This document shows positions 12,053 through 23,538 of a DNA stretch of 64,000 nucleotides, piece after piece. Each line of letters opens with the position of its first letter. The stretch's first letter is position 1. The notes beneath the pieces were generated by a model that did no database searches, was not told the origin of the DNA, and saw only the letters and a program-made list of their open reading frames with translations. Made by a program: the position numbers and the translations under genes. Source of the stretch: Chionoecetes opilio (taxonomy: Eukaryota; Arthropoda; Malacostraca; Decapoda; Majidae); contig JACEEZ010007185.1 in the NCBI GenBank assembly GCA_016584305.1, forward strand, positions 1 through 64,000, in the 5' to 3' direction.

Positions 12053-13080
12053 ACCAAAATTTTACTAAGGAAACTTTTATAGTAAACTGGTTATACTCAA
12101 ACGTCTCTCTGAACCTTTTTCCTTATTGCATCTCTTTCCCTTTCCCCTCTCTTTCCTCTCCTTATACTTCTTCCCTTTCCCGATAATTTCCCTTCTCTTA
12201 CCTTCTTCTTGAAGACTTCCCTTTTCTTTCCTTCCTTTATTGCGTTTTTAATCTTCCCCGCTTACTTCATCCCTTTCCTGTATTTTTTTTTTTCCCCTTT
12301 TTGTTTCTGATTTTTTCTTTGTTTTTTTTTTTTCTTTATTTTTCCTGGGTTTTTCCTTGTCTTTTTTTGTCTTCTTTTTTAAATTCAATCGATTTTTTCT
12401 CTGATTTCCCTTTTGCTATTTTTCTGTATTCCCTTTTTATCTCAAGACACTTTATTTCTTATCCATCTGCCCTACCTTCCCCTATTTTTTTATCTTTTAC
12501 TTTGGGGGTTTGTACATCTTTCTTCGTTTTTCCCTTTTTACTCTTTTATTTCCACGCCTTTCCCTTTCCCTCCCTGCCACATCCCCCCTTTACGTCTTCC
12601 CATGTAATTCCCCCAAAACTTGGGCGGCCAGGGCCTCTGTACCCGCCCCTGCCCGTCTGTCTTTTTGTCTGCTGTGCCGCAGAAGTGAATGTGCGAAGAA
12701 AGGGAAAAATTTTAAAGAAAATAGAAATGCTGGGGTAAAAAATTTTTTTGGGGAATTTGGGAAAGGAAAAAAAGGTGACGAGAGAGAAGAGAGAAGAGAG
12801 AGAGAGAGAGAGGAGGAGGCGGGGGGAGAAGAGAGAGAGAGAGAGAGAGAAAGATAAAAATATTAATCAAAAACAACCCACCCCCAAAATTTTTTTTTTC
12901 CCCCCCCCATTTGGGGGGTGGAAGACCGTTAAACCAATGGGTTAGGGTGGTGAATTAGACGAAACCGACCCCCGAAAGGAACGGAGAGGTGAGAAGGAAG
13001 GGTTCCCCCTTGTTTTAAATATTTCATCCTCCTAAACTTCCAAAACCCTTTTTCTGCTTTCCTCTGGCCCGGGGCTCAGT
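12053..13080. other. No gene recognised; noisy, with a GA array
   Basis: T/C-rich to about 12640, then a GA array (12779-12851) and homopolymer-rich sequence. Confidence 0.45.
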
Positions 13081-14370
13081 ACCTTCCCCACTGGAAAAAG
13101 GGGGTTTTTTCCCATTGGAAAGGGAAAGGGGACGTCAGGATGAAAAACCGCGGTTTTTAATGGGCTCCAGGGGGGTGCTTCCCTCATTGCGCCAATTGGC
13201 CGTTCGTAACATCGGGCTTGAGGGGGGGTTCACCCGGAAAAAAAGGACCGTAACTGCCTTCGGCCGGTAACGCCAGGGTTTCGCGGGGGGCTTGCCCTAT
13301 GCTGACCCGAAGCGTTTGACTCAGTGATCTGGTTTACCTGGTTTTGCACCGAGAACCTTCGGTTTGGTTTGAAACGGCTGATTTTTTACAGGGGTGGTGG
13401 GGGGCCAGGTTTTTTCCAAAATTTTTCCGTGAAAGGAAAAAAGAGGCAAGGGTCTCCCGCCCCTCCTTTTCAAGCTTTTAGGATTTTTTGGTAAGGTTGT
13501 AGACCAAGTGTTGTTGGGAGATCCGTCCCCCCAAGAATGATCGGGTTTTTTCCGATGATGCAGCAATCTTTGCTGAGTCGCTGGAGGTCCTGGTGATGGC
13601 TCTCGAGGCGCTGCACGAGGAGGCAAAGCCTTTGGGACTTGAGGTCTCCTGGCTCAAGACCAAGGTCCAGGTGTTTGGAAACTTACTAGATGAAGCAGTA
13701 CAGTCTGTTCATGCGTGTGGCGAGGACATTGAGATCTTGGAAAGTTTTACATACCTTGGTAGCGCAGTCCATAATGACGGCGGGTCACGTCAAGAAGTCT
13801 TTCGGTGGATTGGCATAGCCCACGGTGTTATGGACTCGCTCAACGGGAGTATTTGGCGTTGTCGGTACCTGTGCAGGAGGACAAAGATCCGGATCTTCAA
13901 GTCGCTAGTGATCCCTGTCTTATTCTATGGTTGTGAGACATGGACACTTAATAGTGACTTGAAGAGACGAATCAATGCCTTTGGTAATAAGTGTCTTCGC
14001 AGAATCATGGGGTATCGCTGGGATGATTACGTGTCAAATCAGCGATTGCACCGTGAGACTGAATCGAGGCCTATAACCTGCATAGTCCGTCAGCGCCAAC
14101 TTCGGCAATATGGGCATGTGGCACGCTACCCTGAAACCGATTCTTCCCATCGGGTTGTATCTGTAAGAGACAATCCGGCGTGGAGGAGGCCAAGGGGGCG
14201 CCCACAAGGCTCGTGGCTGGGGCAAGTTGATGTTTCTTGTCGAGAGCTGCTTGGTATGGGAAAGGAGCCTGCATGGGAACTCGCGCGTGGTGACCCCCGG
14301 GAGTGGCGTCGTAGGGTGGGCGAGGCGACGCGCTCCCCGGCGTATGCCCCCAATGATTGATTGATTGATT
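13081..14370 (+). pseudogene. Non-LTR retrotransposon, RTE-like, 3' half of ORF2
   Basis: The clean part (13590-14360) encodes 255 residues typical of the reverse-transcriptase thumb and C-terminal region of an RTE/BovB-type LINE: FTYLGS, YGCETWTL, a GYRWDDYVSNQRL block, RQRQLRQYGHVARYP and a C-terminus ending in APND. Just upstream, PDDAAIFAE (about 13550-13580) corresponds to the FADDA catalytic motif, with Pro where Ala is expected. Before 13570 the frame is broken by homopolymer runs. The 3' end is a TTGA simple-repeat tail (14356-14372), as expected for this type of LINE. 5' truncated and inactive. Clade assignment is from protein resemblance only. Confidence 0.75.
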
Positions 14371-14467
14371 GATCCCTCGGCCGGGCAAGAATTCGTTCGT
14401 TCACACGAGGCGTTTTCAACCGCGGCGGTCACCGCGGCGCTTGTGTGTGTGTGTAAAATATCTCTTT

Positions 14468-14535
<68 letters not shown>
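14468..14535 (+). repeat. GA microsatellite
   Basis: Pure GA array. Confidence 0.95.
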
Positions 14536-14538
<3 letters not shown>

Positions 14539-14679
14539 GTTCACAGTTTTAAAAGCAATACAAACATGGAAGAGGAAGAATAAGAGAAATAAAACGATCT
14601 CAAGAAACAATAGGAAGAGGAAGAGGAAAAGAAGACATAATGTTTCAAGAGGACAAGGGAGATAAAAACAACAACCTCC

Positions 14680-14938
14680 TCTTCTATTTTTCCTCTTCCC
14701 TCCTTTCTTCCTCTTCTATTTTTACTCCTCTCCTCCTATTTTTCTCTCTATTTCTTCGTATTCGTCTTCTTTCCTCTTTTTTTCTTTCCTTATTTATTCT
14801 CCTCCTTTCCTCCTATTTTTCTCTCTAATCCTTCTTCATCCTCCTCTTCTTCCTCTTCTTTTTTTCCTTTCCTTATTTCCTTTCCTCTTCTCCTTTTTTT
14901 TCTAATCCTTCTTATTCCTCTTCATCCTCCTCTTTTTT
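14680..14938 (+). repeat. TCC/TCTT-rich low-complexity tract
   Basis: Pyrimidine-only imperfect repeats such as CTCCTCTTCTTC. No gene. Confidence 0.7.
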
Positions 14939-14978
14939 AACTTTACCTTTATGATTAAAATGCAGAGAAAGAGAACAT

Positions 14979-15189
<211 letters not shown>

Positions 15190-15563
15190 AGTGAAGACTC
15201 CACGTGGAGTATTCCAGGGGTTGCCATGGTAACGCACATTCTCTCTCCTCATTGGTAAGTTGCAGCCAATAACGCGGTGGCTGCTGCTATCTTTGTGATT
15301 AATGTATCTCGAAAAGCGCGTTTGCGAGGGTTATAGCGGTAACGGCGCGGTTGTCAAACCGCCGCGGTTACCTGTGAACGATCCCATAGGCTACCATTGA
15401 CTTTGCTACCGCGCGTTTGCTACCGCGCGGTTGAAAACGCCTCGTGTGAACAGGCCCTAGTAAGGTCGAGTTTATGATGAGTTTACGACACCCGTTCATG
15501 CTCGTAAGATTAGAACTAGTAGAGCGGTTGAGTACCCGGCTAGAATATAAGAGCGGACAGTAT

Positions 15564-15585
15564 GGCTCTCTCTCTCTCTCTCTCT

Positions 15586-15677
<92 letters not shown>
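15564..15677 (+). repeat. CT microsatellite
   Basis: Nearly pure CT array directly upstream of the LINE ORF1 remnant. Confidence 0.95.
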
Positions 15678-15679
<2 letters not shown>

Positions 15680-16526
15680 AAAGCAAGAAGTCAAGACTTG
15701 AAGCAAGAAGTCAAGAAATACAAACAGGAGAAACAGATCGACCATGATCTGGACCACTATGAATCAAGACACTGAAGGAAGACCTGCACGCAAAGGAGGA
15801 AATGATAAAGGATTTAGAAGAAAGGGCTAACTACCAGGAAGATTACAACCGACGCAATAACCTGCAAATTATCGGGATCGAAGAAAATCCGGAAGGTGAA
15901 ACATGGGAGCAATCAGCTGTTCAAGTCACCAAACTACTAGAGGAGAAACTTCGACTACCAAACATACAACTTGAATGAGCGCACCGAGTGGGGCGGCGTG
16001 ACGACCATCGTAACCGTCCCATCATCGTTCGTTTTTCAAGGTGCGGAGACTGCGAGGCCGTGATGAAAACATTACGAAGCTCCGAGGCACCAGGATATTC
16101 ATAAACGAAGATTTGTGCTCGGTTTCACAAAACATCAGAAAAGCTCAACTACCTCAACTCAAACAAGCTCGAAGCGAGGGCAAGGTGGCGTTCTTCAGAC
16201 ACACGCGAGTCATCATTAAGGAGAGGACAAGTGATACTGGTGCGACTGGCTTTACTCCCAGGCACGAAGCTTCGACCCCAAGTGGAACTCGTGCTGGATC
16301 TTTGGAACGAGAGCTCGGCAGTGTTGGAGCTGGTGTGAGTGCAGGAGACGGCACTAGTGTTTCTGCTAGAACACCAGCTGCTGTGCGTGTAGACGTCTCT
16401 GCCGCCGGGGCATGGGCTAGCAGTGACAGCGCTAGGAAGCCAACTCAGTCAGCTGTCGATGGCAGACCTAGAGGCACCTCATCAGCCGTGAACCAAGACA
16501 GAAGACCAAGCAGTGATACCAGCTAG
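15678..16526 (+). pseudogene. LINE ORF1 (coiled coil plus RRM-like), frameshifted
   Basis: The start reads as a Lys/Glu/Gln-rich coiled coil (KQEVK repeats). It is followed in another frame by DLEERANYQEDYNRRNNLQI (15814-15873) and GETWEQSA, a pattern typical of L1-type ORF1 RNA-binding proteins. After a stop (near 15977) come AHRVG and RPIIVRF (16014-16034). A +1 shift near 16040 then continues through FINEDLC, RKAQLPQLKQARSEGKVAFF and IIKER, and ends in an Ala/Ser/Gly-rich tail at 16526. The ORF2 start of what is probably the same LINE resumes after the hAT insertion at 19730. ORF1 proteins bind the LINE RNA. Confidence 0.75.
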
Positions 16527-17109
16527 CGGGTGACCAGAAACTTAACGCGTGGAGGAAGGAGAGGCCAGTAGTTGGTATGTGCGTACCAGTATACATACTA
16601 GTCCCAGTGTACTACATCCAGTGGCGTCACCGCGGGGGGCTAAGGGGGACTTAGCCCCCCCAAGTCAAGGACTCAGCCCCCCCAATATTGCTGCTAGTAG
16701 CCTGCTACCCAAAAACTAAAAAGGAATATTTATCCAATTTTCCATGCCAGAGCAAAACCTTATTTTTCACACTTTTATAGAAAAATTGGTTTGATGTTTC
16801 ATTTAAATGTTGAAATATGTTTGCTAACAAACCTTGAAATTACTAAGTATATTCTATTATAGAGATATTCTATAGAACCTCCGTTACCTCTCCCAAACCA
16901 AGCTGATTGGGTTATTAAATTGACAAAATAGTTACCGTTCACTTCGTGACTTCTCAGTCAGATTAGTTTTCTTTCATGACTTCAATCATGCTACGCAGCT
17001 TCGCTTGAATCGCTTCAGTATGTACATGTTCAGCAAAGGAAGAGGACTGTTGAATTTTAAGGTAAAGGAAGTATTTTTTTTCTTGAGCAAATATCATTGC
17101 ATGTGAATT

Positions 17110-17984
17110 TTGCAGATCACGAATATCTATTGCCTAGTTTTTGACATTACAACCCCACTTTTAAAGGTTTGGCAGAGTGAGGATATGGATCTTGCTGCAG
17201 CAGTTAACATGGCACAGGAAACAATAAAAGTTCTGAAAGATAAAAGAACTTCAGATTCAATACCATTTGGGAAAAGGCAGTTAAATTTGCTGCAGGAAGA
17301 AACATAACTGTAGCTCAGCAACAACCTCCAAGTTCAAGAAGGCCATCGTCACGGTTGTTAGGATCCATTGTAACTGAAACCATAGGCCAACGAGACACCT
17401 CTGAGAGAGATGAAGACCCTAAATCTCACTGTAAAAGATGTCTTTACTATCCCATCCTAGACAAGGTACTCGTTGAATTTGGGCACAGGTTTGATGAACC
17501 AAAGAGCATTCTACTTGGTGTATCTGCTTGTCATCCTTCGTCCCCGAACTTTCTAAATGAAAATGATTTGAAATATCTTGCTGACCAATATGACATTGAA
17601 AGTGAGAGCCTCCATGCAGAAGTTCTTGTTGCTCAGAAAACATTAAACGATGCAAAATCCATCTCTGGTGCTTTAGACAAACTAAAGCCTCTAAAGCAAG
17701 GTTTCACCACACTCTGGACTTTAATGCATTTGGCTCTCACTTTCCCTTTTAGTAATGCTAAATGTGAACGATCATTCTCTGTACTGAAGCTTGTCAAAAC
17801 GTACCTCAGGGCAACAATGGGTCAGAAACGGCTGACCAGTCTAGGTACAATTTCAATTGAAAAAGGTGTGGTGGATTCACTCAATTTTGATGTAGTAGTT
17901 GACAAATTTGCCTCTCTTCCAATACTGTCACAATCAAACTCGGGAGAATCCACCAAACGGCAGTTGCCCCTAACTCTTACTTAA
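17110..17984 (+). pseudogene. hAT transposase remnant, C-terminal dimerisation region
   Basis: A first piece (17110-17307) encodes a helical segment with LLKVWQSEDMDLAAAV. A frameshift leads to the second piece (17355-17984, 209 residues), which contains CKRCLYYPILD, LALTFPFSNAKCERSFSVLK and TYLRATMGQKRLTSL. That is the hATC motif as found in ZMYM1/FAM-type hAT transposases, where Arg-Ser-Phe-Ser follows the conserved Glu. The N-terminal zinc finger and most of the catalytic core are missing. Non-functional. Confidence 0.8.
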
Positions 17985-18084
17985 CATGGACCATAAGTGG
18001 TCAGGGATTAACCCCTTCAGCACCAGGGTTACGATGATCACACAGTCCTGCAGTACATACCACTGTACCGTCGTCCTGGTGCTG

Positions 18085-18808
18085 TAGTGGTTAAGGCAGT
18101 GGGAGCCAGGGTAAAGCAGTGGGAGGCAGGGTATCACAGGACGGGAGGCAGGTTAACACAGTGGGAGGCAGGTTAAGGCAGTGGGTGGCAGGGTAACACA
18201 GGACGGGAGGCAGGTTAAGGCAGTGGGAGCCAGGGTAAGGCAGTGGGTGGCAGGGTAACACAGGACGGGAGGCAGGTTAACACAGTGGTAGGCAGGTTAA
18301 GGCAGTGGGAGCCAGGGTAAGGCAGTGGGAGCAGGGTAAGCAGTGGAGGCAGGGTACCAGGACGGGAGCATGTTAACACAGTGGTAGGCAGGTAAAGGCA
18401 GTGGGAGCCAGGGTAAGGCAGTGGGAGGCAGGGCAACACAGGACGGGAGGCATGTTAACACAGTGGTAGGCAGGTAAAGGCAGTGGGAGCCAGGGTAAGG
18501 CAGTGGGAGGCAGGGTAACACAGGACGGGAGGCAGGTTAACACAGGACGGGAGGCAGGTTAAGGCAGTGGCTGGCAGGGTAACACAGGACGGGAGGCAGG
18601 TTAACACAGGACGGGAGGCAGGTTAAGGCAGTGGGAGCCAGGGTAAGGCAGTGGGTGGCAGGGTAACACAGGACGGGAGGCAGGTTAACACAGGATGGGA
18701 GGCAGGTTAAGGCAGTGGGAGCCAGGGTAAGGCAGTGGGAGGCAGGTTAACACAGTGGTATGCAGGTTAAGGCAGTGGGTGCCAGGGTAAGGCAGTGGGA
18801 GGCAGGTT
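18085..18808 (+). repeat. Minisatellite of ~20-bp subunits
   Basis: Alternating blocks GGCAGTGGGAGCCAGGGTAA, ACACAGGACGGGAGGCAGGTTAA and CACAGTGGTAGGCAGGTTAA form a higher-order array inside the hAT. Minus-strand Pro/Leu frames are repeat artefacts. Confidence 0.9.
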
Positions 18809-18999
18809 AAATCGGCTTTTAATTACTTTATCATGATCATGTACTTTATTCTGTTTAACTACAGTATCCCATGTACCTGTTTTTGTGCAATAAGGGAAAT
18901 ACCTTGAATATATTGTAAGTTTATTGACAGCGAGCGAAGCTCGCTGTCGCCTTACCATAAGACCCGTGGAACCAAGTTTCCGCCAAAAAGTGTATAACT

Positions 19000-19245
19000 A
19001 CTCCTAAATATTGTCGGATTGAGCTGAAATTTGACATGCACGTAGTGCTCTCAAAATCAATGGGGGTCGTCGGAAGAATTTGTTTGCGTAAAACAAGCCC
19101 TTAATGAGTAATTAGCGTAAACTACTAATTATTGTCGGATTGAGCTGAAATTCAAAATCCAAGTAGTGCTGTCAAAATCAATGGGGGTCTGTACAACAAA
19201 CTTTTTGCATAGAACAAGCCCTTAATGAGTAATTCACGTAATGAG
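19000..19245 (+). repeat. ~123-bp tandem duplication
   Basis: Two adjacent copies share TATTGTCGGATTGAGCTGAA, TCAAAATCAATGGGGGTC and AACAAGCCCTTAATGAGTAA. They start near 19000 and 19124. Confidence 0.85.
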
Positions 19246-19729
19246 TTAATTTGCTGGAACGTGGCTCGCTGTCACGTTCCAGCCGCAAGAACTGAGCCAA
19301 AAGCAAAGGGGCCAGAGGCTGGATGTCTATACTTGATATTTATATATTTTTTTCATTATCAAGATAAAACCTTACTGAGAAACAAACCAAAAACATACAT
19401 TGTGCAATTCCTTTGTGTTTGTTAGTGGAGAGAGAAAAATGGCAATTTTATTATTTTGTATAAACAGAATAAAAAATTTCTTCAAAATATCAAATTTAGT
19501 TAATATGGTATGATGCATGGTATAACTATTAATTTATGTGTCATGTAATTAAAGCTTAATTCCACTTTCTTCTCTTTTTTTGGGCCTCAAAATTACCCTG
19601 GAACTGATTAATTTTCAAAATTACCCCCCGACCCCCCCAGCTGGATAGGCTCGCTGCGCTCGCCCATCACCACCCCGGGGCTAAAGCCCCCCCCCAATTT
19701 TTTTTCCTGGTGACGCCACTGACTACATC

Positions 19730-20160
19730 AAGTCAATTAATCATGACTGATAACTTATCATTTTTTCCATTTCACTCTCTGACCGATACCGACTTTATCA
19801 GCACATTGACTGAATATAATATACATAATTTTCCTTTTACTGTGTTAGATAAATTAATTTATAACCCCTCTAAACCAAGCAGTAATCACTTAGTGGATGA
19901 TTCTCTCTCAAACAATATTTTCCGGGAACCCGTATGTCGCTATGTTTTCAGTGATGACCAATATATGAAACAATCAATTTCTCACCCAAGCTTGAATATT
20001 TTGTCTTTTAATATTAGTAGTGTACCGCTTCACCTTGAAACACTTTTTGACCAGTGCATAACTCCAATTGGTATCAAATTCCAGGTTATCGTTCTTTGTG
20101 AAACCCGTCTAAATGATGACATTTGTACACTGTATAATATAAATGGTTATACCGCACACT
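19730..20160 (+). pseudogene. LINE ORF2 N-terminus (endonuclease domain start)
   Basis: The likely start is ATG at 19743. After a leader of about 90 residues comes LNILSFNISSVPLHLETLFD, then QVIVLCETRLNDDI and YNINGYTAHFYNN. This is the N-terminal part of the apurinic-type endonuclease that LINEs use to nick the target: the first strand with Asn, and the catalytic Glu within CETR. The frame is cut by Helitron sequence at 20161. With the ORF1 at 15678-16526, this is one LINE interrupted by a hAT. Confidence 0.75.
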
Positions 20161-21816
20161 TCTATAATAATATAAGCGAAAGTGTCTGTGTGTGTGTGTG
20201 TGTGTCCGCTCCAGGTGCCGCCCCCTGTGACGGAATCCCCTCATATGGCACAGTTTTGGAACCGGCTCGAGCAGGGAAAGGTTTGTAAGCCCATTTATGA
20301 GATGATCCGATCACTTTTTTTTTCTTTTTTTTTAGCAGCCTATTAGCGAGAATTGTGAAAAAATAGTGGGTTGCGAGAATTGAGGAAACCTTGAAGTAGG
20401 GTGATGGGTAATGGGTGAGTGAATGGGTGGGGTGATGGGTAATGGGTGTGGGGTGATGGGTGAGTGAATGGGTGGGGGGTGATGGGTGAGGGAATAGATG
20501 GGGGGGTGATGGGTAATGGGTGAGTGAATGGGTGTGTGGTGATGGATAATGGGTGAGTGAATGGGTGGGGGGGGGGTAATGGGTGAGTGAATGGGTGGGG
20601 GGTGATGGGTAATGGGTGGGGGGTGATGGGTAATGGGTTGGGGGTGATGTGAATAGGTTGGCGTTAATACATACATTTCTACATCCATGATTTCAGGAAA
20701 GCTAGAAGGGGCTATCTGGAGAGTCTGTGTTTGGTGGGCCAAAGGCCCACCAAACACAGGTGGTGGGCCGAAGGCCCACCAATAGCCCTCCGCAGGAGCT
20801 AGCCAAAAAGTCCGCCCGGAGGGCGGCTTTGCGGCTAGTCTATTATATTAATAAAAGCGAAAGTGTGTGTCTGTGTGTGTGGTATAGGTTCCGCCCCCCG
20901 TGGCGCAATCCCATCATATGGCACATTTTTGGAACCGGGTTGACAGGGGAAGGTTTTAAGCCCACTTATGAGATGATCCGATCACTTTTTTTTATATATT
21001 TTTTAGCAGCCTATTAGCGAGAATTGTGAAAAAAGTGGGTTGCGAGAATTGAGGAAACCTTGATGTAGGGTGATGGGTAATGGGTGAGTGAATGGGTGGG
21101 GTGATGGGTAATGGGTGTGGGGTGATGGGTGAGTGAATGGGTGGGGGGTGATGGGTTGGGGGTGATGGGTGATGGGTGAGGGAATAGGTGGGGGGTGATG
21201 GGTAATGGTAAATATAAGCGAAAGTGTGTGTCTGTTTGTCTGTCTGTGTGTGTGTGGGTGATAGGTTCCGCCCCCCGTGGCGCAATCACCTCATATGGCA
21301 CATTTTTGGAACCGGGTTGACCAGAGGAAGGTTTTAAGCCCAATTATGAGATGATCCGATCACTTTTTTTTTAGCAGCCTATTAGCGATAATTGTGAAAA
21401 AAAAGTGGGTTGCGAGAATTGAGGAAACCTTGATGTCGGGTGATGGGTAATGGGTGAGTGAATGGGTGGGGTGATGGATGGTGGTAGGTGAAATGGGTGG
21501 GGGGTGATGGGTGATGGGTGAGGGAATAGGTGGGGGGTGATGGGTAATGGGTGAGTGAATGGGTGTGTGGTGATGGGTAATGGGTGAGTGAATGGGTGGG
21601 GGGTGATGGGTAATGGGTGAGTGAATGGGTGGGGGGTGATGGGTAATGGGTGAGTGAATGGGTGGGGGGAATACATACATTTCTACATCCATGATTTCAG
21701 GAAAGTTAGAAGGGGCTACCTGGAGAGTCCGTGTTTGGTGGGCCGAAGGCCCACCACCAATAGCCCTCCGCAGGAGCTAGCCAAAAAGTCCGCCCGGAGG
21801 GCGGCTTTGCGGCTAG
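20161..21816 (+). mobile_element. Head-to-tail array of non-autonomous Helitrons
   Basis: Unit 1 (20161-20838) begins TCTATAATAATATAAGCG and ends GCGGCTAG before T. A GC hairpin (CCGCCCGGAGGGCGG, 20813-20827) lies ten bases before the end, matching the Helitron 5' TC, 3' hairpin and CTRR layout. Unit 2 starts at the very next base (20839, TCTATTATATTAATAAAAGC). It passes, without a 3' end, into a third 5' module near 21205, and the array closes with a second hairpin and CTAG at 21816. Each unit carries a GT run, a conserved block with CATATGGCACA, a GGGTGATGGGTAATGGGTGA minisatellite and the GGTGGGCC(A/G)AAGGCCCACC palindrome. No Rep/helicase is encoded. A single copy lies at 60970-61735. Confidence 0.82.
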
Positions 21817-22131
21817 TATATATATATAGTACAGCAAGAAGAAACACGTCAGGGAGTGCCGTTGAAAAAGGCCTGACTCCCGACCAACAACTAAACTGAA
21901 CTGAATAACGCCACAACACGTCTGTAAACAGAAAAAAAGTTGTCCTGGCGACTTTACTGTTATCTACGGTAGCAGTGCAATGTCTACCTAAATGTGAAAT
22001 ATTTTTTTGAATCAATATTTATCTTCTTTGAACAGATAAATATGATAAAGAAAAAATTGTTAAATCCCCAAGGAGCCCAACAACTCGAACACGTAGTGAC
22101 GTAATCTTTGCATGGTGGGTCACGTAGAGCT
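21817..22131. other. No gene recognised
   Basis: A short TA run, then anonymous sequence. The LINE ORF2 interrupted at 20161 is not recognisable here. Confidence 0.4.
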
Positions 22132-22218
22132 GGGCAAGATTAGAAAATTTCAATACTCGCGAATCCGATTACTTGGTCTTGCGGATTCGTAGGATTCGAA
22201 TCCGGACTCGATTACTCT

Positions 22219-22303
<85 letters not shown>

Positions 22304-22323
22304 TACTATATATATATATATAT
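22219..22323 (+). repeat. GT/TA compound microsatellite
   Basis: GT repeats followed by a long TA array with one small interruption. Confidence 0.95.
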
Positions 22324-22384
22324 AGCCTATGTATAAATCAGTAAAGCGAAAAATGAATGGAAAACAAAAAAACGCAGGACTAAT

Positions 22385-22735
22385 GTGGACAGCGTGACGA
22401 TTACTGGATTCGTCAGGCAGCCAGACGATTACTGGATTCGTCAGGCAGCCAGACGATTACTGGATTCGTCAGGCGGCCAGACGATTACTGGATTCGTCAG
22501 GCGCTCAGACGAGTACTGGATTCGTCAAGCAACCATACGTTTACTCAAGGACAGCGCACCGCGCGGGACTCGGCAAGCAGGACGATTACTGGATTCGTCA
22601 GGCGGCCAGACGAGTACTGGATTCGTCAAGCGGCCAAATGATTACTGGGACTCGTCAAGCGGCCAGACGATTACTGGGACTCGTCAAGCGGCCAGACGAT
22701 TACTGGGACTCGTGAGGCGGCAGACGAATATCATG
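22385..22735 (+). repeat. 28-bp minisatellite
   Basis: About twelve units of GACGATTACTGGATTCGTCA plus GGCGGCCA or variants. The 118-residue open frame with repeated DDYWIRQA is produced by the array. Confidence 0.9.
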
Positions 22736-23538
22736 GCATAAGATTACAACTTCTCGTACATTGTTGACCACAATTATTATTTTCCCCTTTGGCCAGTGCG
22801 ACTAGTATATATAATCAGTATTATCAGTATTAGTATTAGTATCAGTATCAGTATCATAAGGTCACAATAAGGTAACTAATTATATTTCGAAGAAACCTAG
22901 AGACTTGTGGAAGCATCAAAATATTGCCTACGGTCGCCAGCCAGAAGGAATCATCTGTTTAGTTTACATATATTGCTTTCTCAATTTGGCTCATTTCAAA
23001 GTCATTTGTGTCTTTGCCAAGTGTTTTATGAAGATAATGTTCAAAGTAAGTGATCTTTACGCAGCATATTGATTATAACATACATTCATTCTCCTGAGTA
23101 ATCGTCTAGCGCGGGACTCGAGTACCAGGCTTGGTACTCGAGTACCGCTAGCCCTGGCGGATCCGTGGATATCGAGTATAGTAATCGAATCTCGCCCAGC
23201 CCGAGGCCGCCACTGGAGTGGCGTGGGTCGTGGCGTCGCTGCCTTGTGTTTGTGTTGTATGTTCCCGTGTTCCTGTTCCTAACACAGTGCTGCCAGAAAA
23301 GAACACAAAGGACGCAATGAATCAGGATCACAGGTGATATAGCCAAGGGAAGAGTTGACAAGATTGTTAACTGGAGGCAAAGTTGAAGAGGAACTATGAA
23401 CCGATACTTTTACTGACGCCACCCTCGCCACTCGCCACGGCTCGCCTCGAGGGACGCCCGCCATGTTCCCTGTACAGTGTTGGGGTCAGTGTTAAGTGTT
23501 CCGTGGCGCCCTTACTGCTTCCCTGGGACTGTTCAGAC

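Larger units (their letters stand above)
16619..19721 (+). mobile_element. hAT DNA transposon (ZMYM1-like type) with 8-bp TSD
   Basis: The ends are CAGTGGCGTCACC and GGTGACGCCACTG, a perfect 13-bp TIR. They are flanked by the 8-bp direct repeat ACTACATC at 16611-16618 and 19722-19729. The 8-bp duplication and C-A...T-G ends fit the hAT superfamily. Subterminal sequence is rich in TAGCCCCCC on both sides. It holds transposase remnants (17110-17984), a minisatellite (18085-18808) and a tandem duplication (19000-19245). It splits a LINE between ORF1 and ORF2. Confidence 0.92.
22132..23200. mobile_element. hAT-like non-autonomous element (candidate)
   Basis: The left end (A)GAGCTGGGCAAGATT at 22127-22142 and the right end AATCTCGCCCAGCCC at 23186-23200 are inverted. 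The similarity extends about 30 bp inward to ATACTCG. Such CTGGGCAAGATT termini occur in hAT elements. I could not identify a matching 8-bp TSD. The interior is a GT/TA array, a 28-bp minisatellite and AT-rich sequence; no transposase. Confidence 0.5.

Noticed and set aside
15562..15747. Ser/Leu repeat proteins on both strands
   Set aside because: CT microsatellite reading frames.
22385..22735. CRISPR-like array
   Set aside because: Direct tandem units without unique spacers, in a eukaryotic repeat context.
22385..22741. 118-residue ORF with DDYWIRQA repeats
   Set aside because: Follows the 28-bp minisatellite; frame breaks where units vary.
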